Assembly (NCBI GenBank): GCA_964510955.1 | Contig: CAZEDW010000021.1 | Span: forward strand, 1 to 64,000 | DNA: 64,000 bases | Reading direction: 5' to 3' | DNA from: JAFLCM01 sp964510955 | GTDB taxonomy: Bacteria; Planctomycetota; Phycisphaerae; Phycisphaerales; UBA1924 | In this document: piece by piece, positions 16,070-26,070 of the stretch | Position numbering within the stretch: the stretch's first letter is position 1 | Layout of the letters: every line of letters starts with the position of its first letter | The notes under the pieces: model-generated | Told to the model about the DNA's origin: nothing | What the model saw: the letters and a program-made list of their open reading frames with translations, nothing else | The model's database searches: none | Program-made: the position numbers and the translations under genes

Positions 16070-16158
16070 GCTGGATTTACCTGATCGCCTCGGTCGTCGC
16101 CGCTCTCCTGCTGCTCTATCTCCTCGCCGCACTGCTGAAACCGGAGTGGTTCCAGTGA
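16066..16158 (+). CDS. kdpF: KdpF subunit of the potassium-transporting ATPase
   Basis: This is a 30-residue single-helix peptide, MSWIYLIASVVAALLLLYLL and then AALLKPEWFQ, the expected length and the standard KPE(W/R)F ending of KdpF. KdpF stabilises the KdpABC complex in the membrane. The start overlaps the upstream gene (ATGA), and the stop overlaps the kdpA start (GTGA, 16155-16158), giving tight translational coupling. Confidence 0.93.
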   Translation: MSWIYLIASVVAALLLLYLLAALLKPEWFQ

Positions 16159-18071
16159 ACGACATGATCCCAATCACGCTCGCCGCCGGCACGACGCCGG
16201 GCATGACGCTGAATGGCGCGCTCCAACTCACCCTGTATCTCTTGGTCCTGGTCGCCCTGGTCAAGCCGCTGGGCTGGTTCATGGCCCGGGTTCTCGAAGG
16301 GAAACCCGGCGAGGCCCCCTTGGGCCTCGGTGCCCTGCTGGGCTGGTTAGAGCGCCTCATTTACAAAGCGTGCGGCGTGACGCGCGACGCTCAGGGACGT
16401 GCAAGCGAGACAGGATGGAAGACGTACGCGGTCGGCATCCTGGTCTTCAACGCACTGGGATTCCTGGCGTTGTACGGGCTGCAGCGGCTTCAGGGCGCTC
16501 TGCCCGCCAACCCGGCGGGACTCGGCCCGGTCGAGGCCGGGTCGGCGTTCAACACCGCGGTCTCGTTCGTCACGAACACCAACTGGCAGGGCTACGCCGG
16601 CGAGACGACCATGTCGAATCTCACGCAGATGCTCGGCCTCGGAGCACAGAACTTCCTGTCCGCCGCCACGGGGATCGCTGTGCTCGCCGCGCTGATCCGC
16701 GGACTGGCCCGCAAGTCCGCTTCCACGATCGGCAACTGCTGGGCCGACCTGACCCGCACCACGCTGTACATCCTGCTGCCGATGTCGGCGGTGCTGGCGA
16801 TCGCCCTGGTAAGCCAGGGCGTGGTGCAGACGTTCCGCGAGCCGCAAGAGGTCACGCTCACTGTGCCGCTCTCGTATGACGTGCCGGTGAACAAGTCCAT
16901 CGACAATGGCGACGTCGTCACCGATGCCGACGGCAAGCCGGTGCCTGAACTTGACGCACGAGGCAAGCAGGTGACCAAGCCCGTCACGATCACGCAGCAG
17001 ACGATCCCCCTGGGCCCGGCCGCGTCGCAGATCGCCATCAAGCAACTCGGCACCAACGGCGGCGGGTTCTTCAACACGAACTCCTCGCACCCGCTCGAGA
17101 ACCCGACGCCGATCTCCAACTTCCTGCAGATCCTGGCGATCCTGCTCATCCCGGCGGCGCTCTGCTGGACGTTCGGCGAGATGGTCCGCGACCGGCGTCA
17201 GGGTTGGGCCGTGCTGGCAGCGATGCTGGTCATCTTCGTGCCGCTGCTCGGCGCGACGTACGCGTTCGAGGCACGCGGCAACCCAGGCGCCGCGGCCCTC
17301 GGCGCCGACATCGTCGCCGCCGATGGCGCGCCCGGCGGCAACATGGAGGGCAAGGAGGTGCGGTTCGGCGTCGCCAACTCCGCGCTCTGGGCCGCCGCCA
17401 CCACCGCCGCCAGCAACGGCAGCGTCAACTCGATGCACGACTCGTTCACACCGCTCGGCGGGCTCATCCCCATGTGGCTCATGCAGTTGGGCGAGGTTGT
17501 CTTCGGCGGCGTCGGCTCGGGCCTCTACGGCATGCTCATGTTCGTGATCGTCGCGGTCTTCGTCGCCGGCCTCATGGTCGGGCGAACCCCGGAGTACCTG
17601 GGCAAGAAGATCGACCCCTTCGAAATGAAGATGGCGGCGATCGCGGTCCTCGTGCCGTGCGCTCTGGTGCTGGTCGGGACGGCGGTCGCCGTCGCGCTGC
17701 CCGAGGGCCGCGCCGGCGCCAGCAACCCCGGCCCGCACGGGTTCAGCCAGGTCCTCTACGCCTTCAGCAGCGCCGGCAACAACAACGGCTCGGCGTTCGC
17801 CGGCCTGTCGGCCAACACGCCGTTCTACAACCTGTCGCTGGGGCTTGCGATGTGGTTCAGCCGGTTCTGGATCATCGTTCCGGTGCTGGCGGTGGCCGGA
17901 TCGCTGGCGGCCAAGAAGTTGACGCCCGCCACCAGCGGCACCCTCCCGACCCACACCCCGGTGTTCATCGGCATGCTCGTCGCCGTGGTGATCATCGTCG
18001 GGGCGCTCACCTTCGTGCCGGCCCTCGCGCTGGGGCCGATCGTCGAGCACCTGCAACTGATCGGCAAGTAA
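16155..18071 (+). CDS. kdpA: potassium-transporting ATPase subunit KdpA (channel-like subunit)
   Basis: This 638-residue membrane protein contains the selectivity-filter signatures of KdpA, including TNTNWQGYAGE, GTNGGGFFNTNSSHP, GGVGSGLYGML and SSAGNNNGSAF. It selects and passes K+ in the high-affinity KdpFABC pump. It is longer than the usual 550-570 residues. A loop between VVQTF and IPLGPAASQ (about residues 225-285) carries an extra charged stretch, VVTDADGKPVPELDARGKQ. The GTG at 16155 overlaps the kdpF stop; the ATG at 16164 is an alternative. Confidence 0.96.
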   Translation: MNDMIPITLAAGTTPGMTLNGALQLTLYLLVLVALVKPLGWFMARVLEGKPGEAPLGLGALLGWLERLIYKACGVTRDAQGRASETGWKTYAVGILVFNALGFLALYGLQRLQGALPANPAGLGPVEAGSAFNTAVSFVTNTNWQGYAGETTMSNLTQMLGLGAQNFLSAATGIAVLAALIRGLARKSASTIGNCWADLTRTTLYILLPMSAVLAIALVSQGVVQTFREPQEVTLTVPLSYDVPVNKSIDNGDVVTDADGKPVPELDARGKQVTKPVTITQQTIPLGPAASQIAIKQLGTNGGGFFNTNSSHPLENPTPISNFLQILAILLIPAALCWTFGEMVRDRRQGWAVLAAMLVIFVPLLGATYAFEARGNPGAAALGADIVAADGAPGGNMEGKEVRFGVANSALWAAATTAASNGSVNSMHDSFTPLGGLIPMWLMQLGEVVFGGVGSGLYGMLMFVIVAVFVAGLMVGRTPEYLGKKIDPFEMKMAAIAVLVPCALVLVGTAVAVALPEGRAGASNPGPHGFSQVLYAFSSAGNNNGSAFAGLSANTPFYNLSLGLAMWFSRFWIIVPVLAVAGSLAAKKLTPATSGTLPTHTPVFIGMLVAVVIIVGALTFVPALALGPIVEHLQLIGK

Positions 18072-18089
18072 CGCTCCGGACACCGCACC

Positions 18090-20267
18090 ATGACACGGAC
18101 CTTACCGTTTTCCGTCTTCGATCCCGCACTTGTCCGGCCCGCGGCGGGCTCGGCATTCGCCAAGCTGGACCCGCGCGTGCAGCTCCGCAACCCCGTCATG
18201 TTCGTGGTGTGGGTCGTCAGCGTGCTGACGACGCTGCTGGGGATCGCCGGGTACGCCGGAAGGGGAGAGCCGGGCGGATACTCGCCCACGCTCGTGCTCG
18301 TGATCGCGGTGTGGCTGTGGTTCACCGTGCTCTTCGCCAACTTCGCCGAGGCGATGGCCGAGGGTCGCGGAAAGGCACAAGCCGCGTCGCTCCGCAAGAG
18401 CAAGCGGGACGTGCGAGCGAACAGAGTTGACGCGGGCGGATGGGCACAGAGCGCCGCGGGAGGCCACAGGGCCACCAACGTCGCGGCCCTGAAGACTCAC
18501 GGGGTGTCGGGCGCCACGCTCCGGAAGGGCGATGTCGTGCTCGTGCGTGCGGGCGAGACAATCCCGGGCGACGGCGAGGTCATCGAGGGCGTCGCCTCGG
18601 TGAACGAGTCCGCCGTGACGGGTGAATCGGCCCCCGTCATCCGCGAAGCCGGCGGGGACCGTTCGAGCGTCGTCGGGGGCACCCAGGTGCTCAGCGACTG
18701 GCTGATCGTGCGGATCGCCGCCGACCCCGGCTCGTCGTTCCTCGACCGGATGATCGCGATGGTCGAAGGGGCCAAGCGGCAGAAGACACCCAACGAGATC
18801 GCGCTGGACATCCTGCTGGCCAAGCTGACGATCATCTTCCTGCTGGCGTGCGTGACGCTGCTGCCGTACTCGATCTACGCGGTCGCGCAGGCCAAGAGCG
18901 TGGACGCGGGCAGCAACGCGGCACCGATCACGGTGACGGTCCTCGTCGCGCTCCTGGTGTGTCTGATCCCCACGACCATCGGCGGCCTGCTCTCGGCCAT
19001 CCGCATCGCCGGCATGGACAGGCTGGTGCAGGCCAACGTCATCGCCACCAGCGGGCGTGCCGTCGAGGCCGCCGGCGACGTGGACGTGCTGCTGCTCGAC
19101 AAGACGGGAACCATCACCTTCGGCAACCGCATGGCCTCCGAGCTCTACCCGGTCGACGGCACCACCCCGGAGCAGCTCGCCGACGCGGCCCAGCTCTCGT
19201 CGCTCGCCGACGAGACGCCCGAGGGCCGCTCCATCGTCGTGCTGGCGAAGCAGAAGTACAACATCCGCGAGCGCGACATGCACGCCCTGGGGTTCGAAGG
19301 CAAGCCGGCGACCTTCGTCCCGTTCACCGCCAACACCCGCATGAGCGGCGTGGACCTGCCCGTTTCCACCCAGTTCCCGCAGGGCCGGCAGATCCGCAAG
19401 GGCTCCGCCGACGCCATCGAGGCCTACGTCTCACGCATGGGCGGTACGCCGAGCGCACGGGCCCGCGACATCGTCAACGAGGTCTCCAGGCGCGGCAGCA
19501 CGCCGCTGGTCGTCGCCGACGGCAAGGGCAAGACCCTTGGCGTCATCGAGCTGAAAGACATCGTCAAGGGCGGCATCGCCGAACGCTTCGCCGAGCTGCG
19601 CCGCATGGGCATCAAGACGGTGATGATCACCGGCGACAACCCCGTCACCGCCGCCGCCATCGCCGCCGAGGCGGGTGTCGACGACTTCCTCGCCCAGGCC
19701 ACGCCGGAGGCGAAGCTCAGGCTTATCCGTGAGTACCAGCGCGGCGGGCGCCTCGTCGCCATGACCGGCGACGGCACCAACGACGCCCCCGCCCTCGCCC
19801 AGGCCGACGTGGCCGTCGCCATGAACTCCGGCACACAGGCCGCCAAGGAAGCCGGCAACATGGTCGACCTCGACAGCAACCCAACCAAGCTCATCGAGAT
19901 CGTCCGCATCGGCAAGCAACTGCTCATGACACGCGGATCGCTCACGACTTTCAGCATCGCCAACGACGTAGCCAAGTACTTCGCGATCATCCCCGCCGCT
20001 TTCATGAGCACCTACCCCGCCCTGGGCGCACTGAACATCATGCGGCTCAACCCGGCGACCGCCATCCTCTCAAGCGTCGTCTTCAACGCGCTCATCATCG
20101 TCGCGCTCATCCCCCTCGCCCTCCGCGGCGTGAAGTACCGACCCGTCGAGGCCAGCCGCCTGCTCGGGCACAACCTGCTGGTCTACGGCGCCGGCGGCCT
20201 CATCGTGCCGTTCATCGGCATCAAGCTCATCGATCTGCTTGTCAACCTCCTGCCCGTATGGAGCTGA
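18090..20267 (+). CDS. kdpB: potassium-transporting ATPase subunit KdpB (P-type ATPase)
   Basis: This 725-residue catalytic subunit shows the P-type set: TGES in the actuator domain (177-180), DKTGT with the phosphorylated Asp at 337, the KGS nucleotide-binding segment (QIRKGSADAIE), and TGDGTNDAPAL before the last helices. CLIPTTIGGL is the Kdp-specific version of helix 4. It couples ATP hydrolysis to K+ transport through KdpA. Between residues 100 and 135 there is an Arg/Gly-rich insertion (RKSKRDVRANRVDAGG) in the actuator region. Confidence 0.97.
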   Translation: MTRTLPFSVFDPALVRPAAGSAFAKLDPRVQLRNPVMFVVWVVSVLTTLLGIAGYAGRGEPGGYSPTLVLVIAVWLWFTVLFANFAEAMAEGRGKAQAASLRKSKRDVRANRVDAGGWAQSAAGGHRATNVAALKTHGVSGATLRKGDVVLVRAGETIPGDGEVIEGVASVNESAVTGESAPVIREAGGDRSSVVGGTQVLSDWLIVRIAADPGSSFLDRMIAMVEGAKRQKTPNEIALDILLAKLTIIFLLACVTLLPYSIYAVAQAKSVDAGSNAAPITVTVLVALLVCLIPTTIGGLLSAIRIAGMDRLVQANVIATSGRAVEAAGDVDVLLLDKTGTITFGNRMASELYPVDGTTPEQLADAAQLSSLADETPEGRSIVVLAKQKYNIRERDMHALGFEGKPATFVPFTANTRMSGVDLPVSTQFPQGRQIRKGSADAIEAYVSRMGGTPSARARDIVNEVSRRGSTPLVVADGKGKTLGVIELKDIVKGGIAERFAELRRMGIKTVMITGDNPVTAAAIAAEAGVDDFLAQATPEAKLRLIREYQRGGRLVAMTGDGTNDAPALAQADVAVAMNSGTQAAKEAGNMVDLDSNPTKLIEIVRIGKQLLMTRGSLTTFSIANDVAKYFAIIPAAFMSTYPALGALNIMRLNPATAILSSVVFNALIIVALIPLALRGVKYRPVEASRLLGHNLLVYGAGGLIVPFIGIKLIDLLVNLLPVWS

Positions 20268-20270
20268 ACC

Positions 20271-20930
20271 ATGCCCGCGCAACTCCGCCCTGCCATCGTC
20301 CTGTTCGCTCTCCTCTCGCTCATCACCGGCGTGCTGTACCCGCTCGCCATCACCGCAGTCGCACAGGCAGCCTTCGCCGACAAGGCCAACGGCTCGATCA
20401 TCGCCGGCGCCGACGGCCGGCCCATCGGCTCCGCGCATATCGGCCAGGAGTTCGGCACTTCAGACCCGACCGCCGCACCGTCACTGGCCAAGTGGCTCTG
20501 GGGCCGCCCCAGCGCCACCGGCTCCGTGCCCTACACCGCGCTGAATCTCGCCACGGGTACCGCGTCGTCCGGCAGCAACCTCGCCGCGACCAACCCCGCC
20601 CTGCTCGACAACATCAAGGCCCGCCTCGCCGCCCTTGACGCCGCGGACGCGAGCGTCGGCATCGCCCGCGCCCGGCCCGGCTCTACCAGCCGCAACACTC
20701 AGGTGCCCATCGACCTTCTCACTTCATCCGCCAGCGGCCTCGACCCGCACATCTCGCCCGCCGCGGCGGAGTACCAGGTCCCGCGCATCGCCAAAGCCCG
20801 AAGCATGACCGAGGATTCGGTCCGCGCCCTCGTGCGTGAACACACCCAGGCCCGAATGCTCGGCGTGCTGGGCGAGCCGGTGGTGAACGTGCTGGCCGTC
20901 AACCAGTCCCTGCAAGGCGTCCGGCCGTGA
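20271..20930 (+). CDS. kdpC: potassium-transporting ATPase subunit KdpC
   Basis: This 219-residue protein has one N-terminal membrane helix (about 8-30) and a periplasmic domain. It contains the conserved LITGVLYPLAITAVAQ, GSxxIGQEF-like HIGQEFGTSDP, SGLDPHISPAAAEYQVPRIA and VNVLAVNQSL. KdpC raises the ATP affinity of KdpB and stabilises the complex. It starts four bases after kdpB. A middle stretch (about residues 120-140) is variable and Ala-rich. Confidence 0.96.
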   Translation: MPAQLRPAIVLFALLSLITGVLYPLAITAVAQAAFADKANGSIIAGADGRPIGSAHIGQEFGTSDPTAAPSLAKWLWGRPSATGSVPYTALNLATGTASSGSNLAATNPALLDNIKARLAALDAADASVGIARARPGSTSRNTQVPIDLLTSSASGLDPHISPAAAEYQVPRIAKARSMTEDSVRALVREHTQARMLGVLGEPVVNVLAVNQSLQGVRP

Positions 20931-20962
20931 AGGCGTTCCCTGCTCAATACGATTGAGAGCCC

Positions 20963-23917
20963 ATGCCCCCGACCGAGCCCACCCCCAGCACCCAGACCGC
21001 CGATGAGGTCTTGGTCCGCTTCAAGCGGGATCAGCAGGCAGTCGCGGGTGGCGCATCAGTCGCGGATGCCGCTCACGCGCGCGGCCGCCTCAAGATATTT
21101 TTCGGCATGTCCCCCGGCGTCGGCAAGACCTACGCCATGCTCGCGGCCGCCCAGCGGATGGCGGCCCAGGGCGTGGACGTGGCCGTCGGTGTCGTCGAGA
21201 CGCACGGACGAGCCGAGACCGAGCAGATGCTCCTGGGGCTCGACATCCTGCCGCGGGTGAAGATCGAGTACCAGGGCACCACACTGCACGAGTTCGACGT
21301 GGGCGCGGCGATCCGGCGCCGACCCGACATCCTCCTGGTCGATGAGCTCGCGCACACCAACGCGCCGGGTTCGCCCGAGGGATCGACCGGCGGTGGGCGC
21401 GCCAAGCGCTGGCAGGACGTCGAGGCCTGCCTGGCCGCCGGCGTCAACGTGTACACGACGCTCAACGTACAGCACCTCGAATCGCTCAACGACGTCGTCG
21501 CACAGATCACGGGCGTGAAGGTCGGCGAGACCGTGCCCGACCGGGTCTTCGACGAGTCCGATGAGATCGAGCTCGTGGACCTGCCCACCGATGCGCTGCA
21601 CGAACGCATCAAGGCCGGAAAGGTGTACCTGGGTGAGAACGCGGTGAGGGCCGTCGACCCCAGCGACGGGTTCTTCCGCAAGGGCAACCTCACCGCCCTG
21701 CGCGAACTCGCTCTCAGGCGCACCGCGGCGTGGGTGGATTCGGAGATGCGCCGCTACAAGCACGACCGGGGAATCCGCGCCGTGTGGCCCGCGGGCGAGC
21801 GCATCATCGTCGCCGTCAGCCCCAGCCCGCTGTCGGGCAAGCTGGTTCGGGCGGCCAAGCGCATGGCGGCGGGCCTCCACGCCGACCTGGTCGCCGTCTA
21901 CGTGGAGACGCCGCGCACCGCGAACCTCTCCCCGGCCGACCGTGAGCGTCTCAACGACAACATGAAGCTGGCCGAGTCGCTCGGCGCGCCTACCCACACG
22001 ATCGTGGGCGAGAACGCCGCCCGCGAGCTGATCGCCTTCGCCCGCTCACGCAACTACGGCAAGATCGTCGTCGGCAAGACCGCGCGGCCGCGCTGGAAAG
22101 AGCTGCTGTTCGGCTCGTTCATCGACAACCTCATCCGCGCGAGCGGCGACATCGACATCTACGTCGTCCGCGGCGACGAGGCCACGGCCGGATCGACCCG
22201 CGCCACGGGCGCCGCACGCTTCGGCGCCGCCGCCGCCCCCAAGGCTCCGGTCCGCGTGGCCGGCGAGCTGGCGGCGTCCGCTGCGGTCACAGGCGCCGGC
22301 GCCCTGCTGGCGCTCGCGTTTTTCCGACCGCCGGACCTGTCCGAAGAGGCCCTCATCCTGCTCGCCGGTGTCGTGCTGAGCGCCCTGTGGTTCGGACGGT
22401 TGGCGGCGGTCTTCGCCAGCGTCCTCGCCGTGCTCGCTTTCAACTACCTCTTCACCGAGCCGCGATTCACGCTGAACATCAACGACAGCGGCTACCTCGT
22501 CACGTTCGCGGTCATGCTGGCCGTCGGCGTGGTGGTCGGAACTCTCGCGGCCCGGGCGCGCGAGCAGAGGCTCCGCGCCTGGTCCCGCGAGCGGACCACC
22601 GCCGCCCAGCACGCCCTCTCCCGAGAGCTCGCCACCGCCCGCGACGCCCGCGGCGTCGCCTCCATCATCGCCCGCCACGCCTACGACCTGCTGCAGGCCG
22701 ACGTTGTCGTGTGCGGCCCGGGCCCCACGGCACGGGCCCGGCGCGAGGACGGGTCGCCCGGTCTCGACGTGCTCGCCGCCGCGGGAGCACCGGACTGGTT
22801 CACATCCGTCGGTGAAGCCCAGGAGCGGGAGCGCGGCGTCGCCCAATGGGCCTTCGACCACGGACGCCCGGCGGGGCGCGGCACCCCCACGCTGCCCTCG
22901 GCCCGCGGGCGCTACGCGCCGCTGCTGGGCAGCGGCGGGAAGGTCGGCGTCCTCGGATTGCGACTGGATGATTCCCCGCCCCTCGACGCGGCTCAGACCG
23001 CAGCGATCGACGCGCTCGCCTCGCAGGCCGCCTCCGCGCTCGAACGCGTCGCGCTCTCCGAGTCCGAGCAGGCGGCACGAATCAACGCCGAGCGCGAGCG
23101 GCTCCGCAGCGCGCTGCTCAGCTCTATCTCTCACGACCTCCGCACGCCGCTGGCAGGCATCACGGGCGCGGCGAGCACGCTCGAGCAGGCCGAGGCATCC
23201 GGCCACGCGGGAGACATCGACAACGCCACCCGCGCGGCCCTCCTGCGCACCATCGTCGAGGAGTCGTCCCGCCTCAACGACATCATCGCAAACCTGGTCT
23301 TCGCCACCCGGCTCGAGTCGGGCAATGTCGAGCTCCGCCGCGAATGGACCACCGTCGAAGAGGTCGTCGGCGCCGGGCTCTCGCGCCACCGCGACGCCCT
23401 GGCCGCCCACCCCTTCCGGGTGCATATCCCGTCAGACCTGCCGATGATCCGCGTGGACAACGCCATGCTCCCACAGGTCATCCACAACCTGATCGAGAAC
23501 GCGCTCCGCTACACCGCCCCGGGGACCCCGCTCGGGATTTCAGCATGGACCAGCGAGACCAGCGCCGTCGTCAAGGTCTGGGACGAGGGGCCGGGGCTCG
23601 CCGATGACGAGTCGTCCAAAGTCTTCGAGCGCTTCTACCGCGGGCGCGCGAGCCGGCTCGCCGGCACGGACCACGGCCCTTCCCCATCGACGGGCATGGG
23701 CCTCGGGCTGACGATCTGCGAGGGCGTGATCAACGCCCACGCCGGGCGGATCTGGGCCGAGCCGAACACGCCGCGCGGGGTCGCGTTCCTGTTCTCCCTG
23801 CCCATCGACCACCCCCAGCCCACGATCCCGGTCGAGGCACATTCCGCCGGCGACAACCGCGATGCCGCGCCGGCGCGGAGCACCGACGGCGCGCACGCCG
23901 GGGTGACGCCTCCATGA
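20963..23917 (+). CDS. kdpD: sensor histidine kinase KdpD
   Basis: This 984-residue sensor has the full KdpD order. An N-terminal KdpD domain carries Walker A GMSPGVGKTY (48-57) and VDELAHTNAPGS. A Usp-like domain follows (about 275-400), then four short membrane helices (about 430-525), a GAF-like region, HisKA with the phospho-accepting His724 in SSISHDLRTPL, and a HATPase domain with NLIENALRYT and GMGLGLTICEG. It senses K+ limitation or ionic stress and phosphorylates KdpE. The stop overlaps the kdpE start by four bases. Confidence 0.96.
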   Translation: MPPTEPTPSTQTADEVLVRFKRDQQAVAGGASVADAAHARGRLKIFFGMSPGVGKTYAMLAAAQRMAAQGVDVAVGVVETHGRAETEQMLLGLDILPRVKIEYQGTTLHEFDVGAAIRRRPDILLVDELAHTNAPGSPEGSTGGGRAKRWQDVEACLAAGVNVYTTLNVQHLESLNDVVAQITGVKVGETVPDRVFDESDEIELVDLPTDALHERIKAGKVYLGENAVRAVDPSDGFFRKGNLTALRELALRRTAAWVDSEMRRYKHDRGIRAVWPAGERIIVAVSPSPLSGKLVRAAKRMAAGLHADLVAVYVETPRTANLSPADRERLNDNMKLAESLGAPTHTIVGENAARELIAFARSRNYGKIVVGKTARPRWKELLFGSFIDNLIRASGDIDIYVVRGDEATAGSTRATGAARFGAAAAPKAPVRVAGELAASAAVTGAGALLALAFFRPPDLSEEALILLAGVVLSALWFGRLAAVFASVLAVLAFNYLFTEPRFTLNINDSGYLVTFAVMLAVGVVVGTLAARAREQRLRAWSRERTTAAQHALSRELATARDARGVASIIARHAYDLLQADVVVCGPGPTARARREDGSPGLDVLAAAGAPDWFTSVGEAQERERGVAQWAFDHGRPAGRGTPTLPSARGRYAPLLGSGGKVGVLGLRLDDSPPLDAAQTAAIDALASQAASALERVALSESEQAARINAERERLRSALLSSISHDLRTPLAGITGAASTLEQAEASGHAGDIDNATRAALLRTIVEESSRLNDIIANLVFATRLESGNVELRREWTTVEEVVGAGLSRHRDALAAHPFRVHIPSDLPMIRVDNAMLPQVIHNLIENALRYTAPGTPLGISAWTSETSAVVKVWDEGPGLADDESSKVFERFYRGRASRLAGTDHGPSPSTGMGLGLTICEGVINAHAGRIWAEPNTPRGVAFLFSLPIDHPQPTIPVEAHSAGDNRDAAPARSTDGAHAGVTPP

Positions 23918-24735
23918 ACAGCCCGACCCCACCTCCCGGCCCAGGCCGCGCGCAGCCGATCCAGGCACAACCGCCGGCGCACATGCCCCTGGTGCTCGTC
24001 ATCGAGGACGAGGAACCGATCCGCCGTTTCCTGCGCGCCACGCTCGAGGCCAACCACTACCGGGTGAAGGAGGCCGGCACCGCCCGCGAGGGCGCGATCC
24101 AGGCGGTCACCGCCTACCCCGACCTGATCCTGCTCGACCTGGGCCTGCCGGACGCCGACGGGCTGAGCGTCACCCGCGCCATCCGGAAGGAATCACGGAC
24201 CCCCATCGTGGTGCTCTCGGCCCGCGGCCAGGAGAGCGATAAAGTCGGCGCACTGGACGCGGGGGCCGACGACTACCTCACCAAGCCCTTCGGCGTCGCC
24301 GAGCTGCTCGCCCGCCTGCGCGTGGCGCTGCGTCACGTCAGCACCGCCGGGCGCCAAGGCGCCGGCGCACCCATCGAGCCTTACGAGCACACCGTCGACG
24401 GCCGAACGCTCCGCGTGGACCTGGAATCGCGGCTGGTCCACGTCTGCGTCGCTCCGACCCACGGGACGGGCGACGCCGTCGCGGAGCGCCGAGAGGTCCG
24501 CCTCACGCCCATGGAGTTCAAGCTTCTGGCGTTCCTCGTGAAGCACGCCGGAAAGGTGCTGACGCACCAGATGATCCTCAGAGAAGTCTGGGGCCCGCAG
24601 CACGCCGGCGACGTGCAATACCTCCGCGTCTACGCGGGCGAACTCCGCAAGAAGCTGGAGGCCGACCCCGCCCAGCCGCGGTTCATCATCACCGAGCCTG
24701 GCGTGGGCTACCGCCTCGCCGAAAGCGCAAGCTGA
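23914..24735 (+). CDS. kdpE: response regulator KdpE
   Basis: This 273-residue OmpR-class regulator has a receiver domain (about residues 25-140) with acidic pocket EDEE, phospho-acceptor Asp75 in ILLDLGLPDADG and the switch-region Lys in LTKPFG. It is followed by a winged-helix domain (about 175-270: RLTPMEFKLLAFLVKHAG, YLRVYAGELRKKLE). It is longer than E. coli KdpE because of a Pro-rich N-terminus and a longer linker. It likely activates kdp from the direct repeats at 15785-15832 and perhaps the porin from 15690-15742. Confidence 0.95.
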   Translation: MNSPTPPPGPGRAQPIQAQPPAHMPLVLVIEDEEPIRRFLRATLEANHYRVKEAGTAREGAIQAVTAYPDLILLDLGLPDADGLSVTRAIRKESRTPIVVLSARGQESDKVGALDAGADDYLTKPFGVAELLARLRVALRHVSTAGRQGAGAPIEPYEHTVDGRTLRVDLESRLVHVCVAPTHGTGDAVAERREVRLTPMEFKLLAFLVKHAGKVLTHQMILREVWGPQHAGDVQYLRVYAGELRKKLEADPAQPRFIITEPGVGYRLAESAS

Positions 24736-24816
24736 GCCGCGTTGTTCGCGGGGGCGCTGGGACGGCGCCGGGACGCCCGTGTGACGCCACGCCGCTCGGC
24801 GTGCCGATATCCCGGC

Positions 24817-25629
24817 ATGGACCAGGCCCAGTTGCAGCAGGCCCTCGGCTACTTCAAGCACCACATCGAGCGCCTGTACGCCTCGGCGCTCCGGTCGCGC
24901 AAACGAGTCGCCGAGCTCGAGGCCCGGATCGCCCTCGGGCGCGACGGGCGCGAAGCGCCGGCGGACGCCGTCATGCACTCTCAATACGGCGAGGACGTTC
25001 TGCTCTGGGAGGTCCTGGGGCGCCCACTCCGCGGCACGTTCATCGAGGCCGGCGCCTTCGATGGGCGCTCGCTCAGCGTCTCATGGTTCTTCGAGCAGAT
25101 CGGGTGGACCGGGCTGCTGGTGGAGGCGATCCCCGAGCGCTGCGAAGAGTGCCGGCGCAACCGCCCCCGCAGCCGCGTCGAGCACGCCGCTCTCTCGCGG
25201 CGCGGCACCTCGGGCGTCACCACCTTCAACGTCCCCCAGGCCCAGCCCATGCTCAGCTACCTCGGCACGCAGGACGCGCACCTGCAGCGCGTGGCCCGCG
25301 AGGGCGGGGCCGTTCGACGCGTCGAAGTCCCGGCGACCTCGCTCGACGCCCTGCTGGAAGGCACGCCCCAGGCGGCGGGCCGCATCGACTTCGCCGTGCT
25401 CGATCTCGAAGGCGGCGAGCCCGATGCGCTCGACGGCTTCAATCTCGACCGCCACAGCCCGCGCGTGCTGGTCATCGAAGACAACGACATCGGGAAGCCC
25501 GAGACACCCGTGACGCGCATCATGGCGAACACGCCCTACGTTGAGGCGACGCAGCTCGTCGTCAACAGGGTGTACGTGCACAGGTCGGAGCGTGAAGTGC
25601 TCGAGCGGGCGCGCGGCTGGGCGCTGTAG
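24817..25629 (+). CDS. FkbM-family SAM-dependent methyltransferase
   Basis: This is a 270-residue protein from the ATG at 24817. After a helical lead (residues 1-50) the FkbM pattern appears: SQYGEDVLLWEVL, GTFIEAGAFDGRSLS (SAM-binding loop), WTGLLVEAIPERCEECRRNR and IDFAVLDLEGGEPDALDGF near the C-terminus. The family methylates sugar hydroxyls or related small molecules. No glycan or antibiotic cluster adjoins it, so the acceptor is unknown. It follows kdpE on the same strand but is not coupled to it. Confidence 0.85.
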   Translation: MDQAQLQQALGYFKHHIERLYASALRSRKRVAELEARIALGRDGREAPADAVMHSQYGEDVLLWEVLGRPLRGTFIEAGAFDGRSLSVSWFFEQIGWTGLLVEAIPERCEECRRNRPRSRVEHAALSRRGTSGVTTFNVPQAQPMLSYLGTQDAHLQRVAREGGAVRRVEVPATSLDALLEGTPQAAGRIDFAVLDLEGGEPDALDGFNLDRHSPRVLVIEDNDIGKPETPVTRIMANTPYVEATQLVVNRVYVHRSEREVLERARGWAL

Positions 25630-25802
25630 AGCGACACCGGGGTATCCGACTGGCTCAAAGCAGCCTCACAACGCCCCGCGTTGCCTGAACGCGCTGTTTC
25701 GTCGGATCCGAGCTTCACGAATTCCCCGGTCGGTGGTAGGGTATGAACGGAGCCCGAGCCGCGCGGCCCGGGTCCCGTTCACACAACCTCGGAGGACCTG
25801 CT

Positions 25803-26027
25803 ATGAAGCGCATCGGACTCATCGGTCGGGTGGTGTTGGTCGTGGGCGTGCTCGGAGCGGTGGTGATCGGCGTCGGCTCGGCCCGCGCCGCCCAGGTGCC
25901 GCCGCGTCGCTGCATCTGCCTGGATGTCTGGGCCCCCGTCATCTGCAGCAACGGCGTCGTCTACTCCAACTCGTGCTACGCCTCCTGCGCACGCGCCACC
26001 GGCTGCGTGCCCTACGGCGCCCGCTAA
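25803..26027 (+). CDS. small secreted Kazal-like protein
   Basis: This 74-residue protein starts after a strong GGAGG site. It has a signal peptide (MKRIGLIGRVVLVVGVLGAV, cleavage likely after SARA) and a mature part with six cysteines: CIC, PVICSNGVVYSNSC, ASCARATGC. The PVxC-x2-G-x2-YSNxC-x2-xC arrangement is that of a Kazal domain, a fold known mainly as a serine-protease inhibitor. The spacing is compact, so the assignment is by pattern and inhibition is unproven. It is followed by a membrane thioredoxin-fold protein that could act on its disulfides. Confidence 0.75.
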   Translation: MKRIGLIGRVVLVVGVLGAVVIGVGSARAAQVPPRRCICLDVWAPVICSNGVVYSNSCYASCARATGCVPYGAR

Positions 26028-26070
26028 GTCTTCCCGCGGCGCCGCCCCGCCCGGCGGCCCCGCGCTTCGC

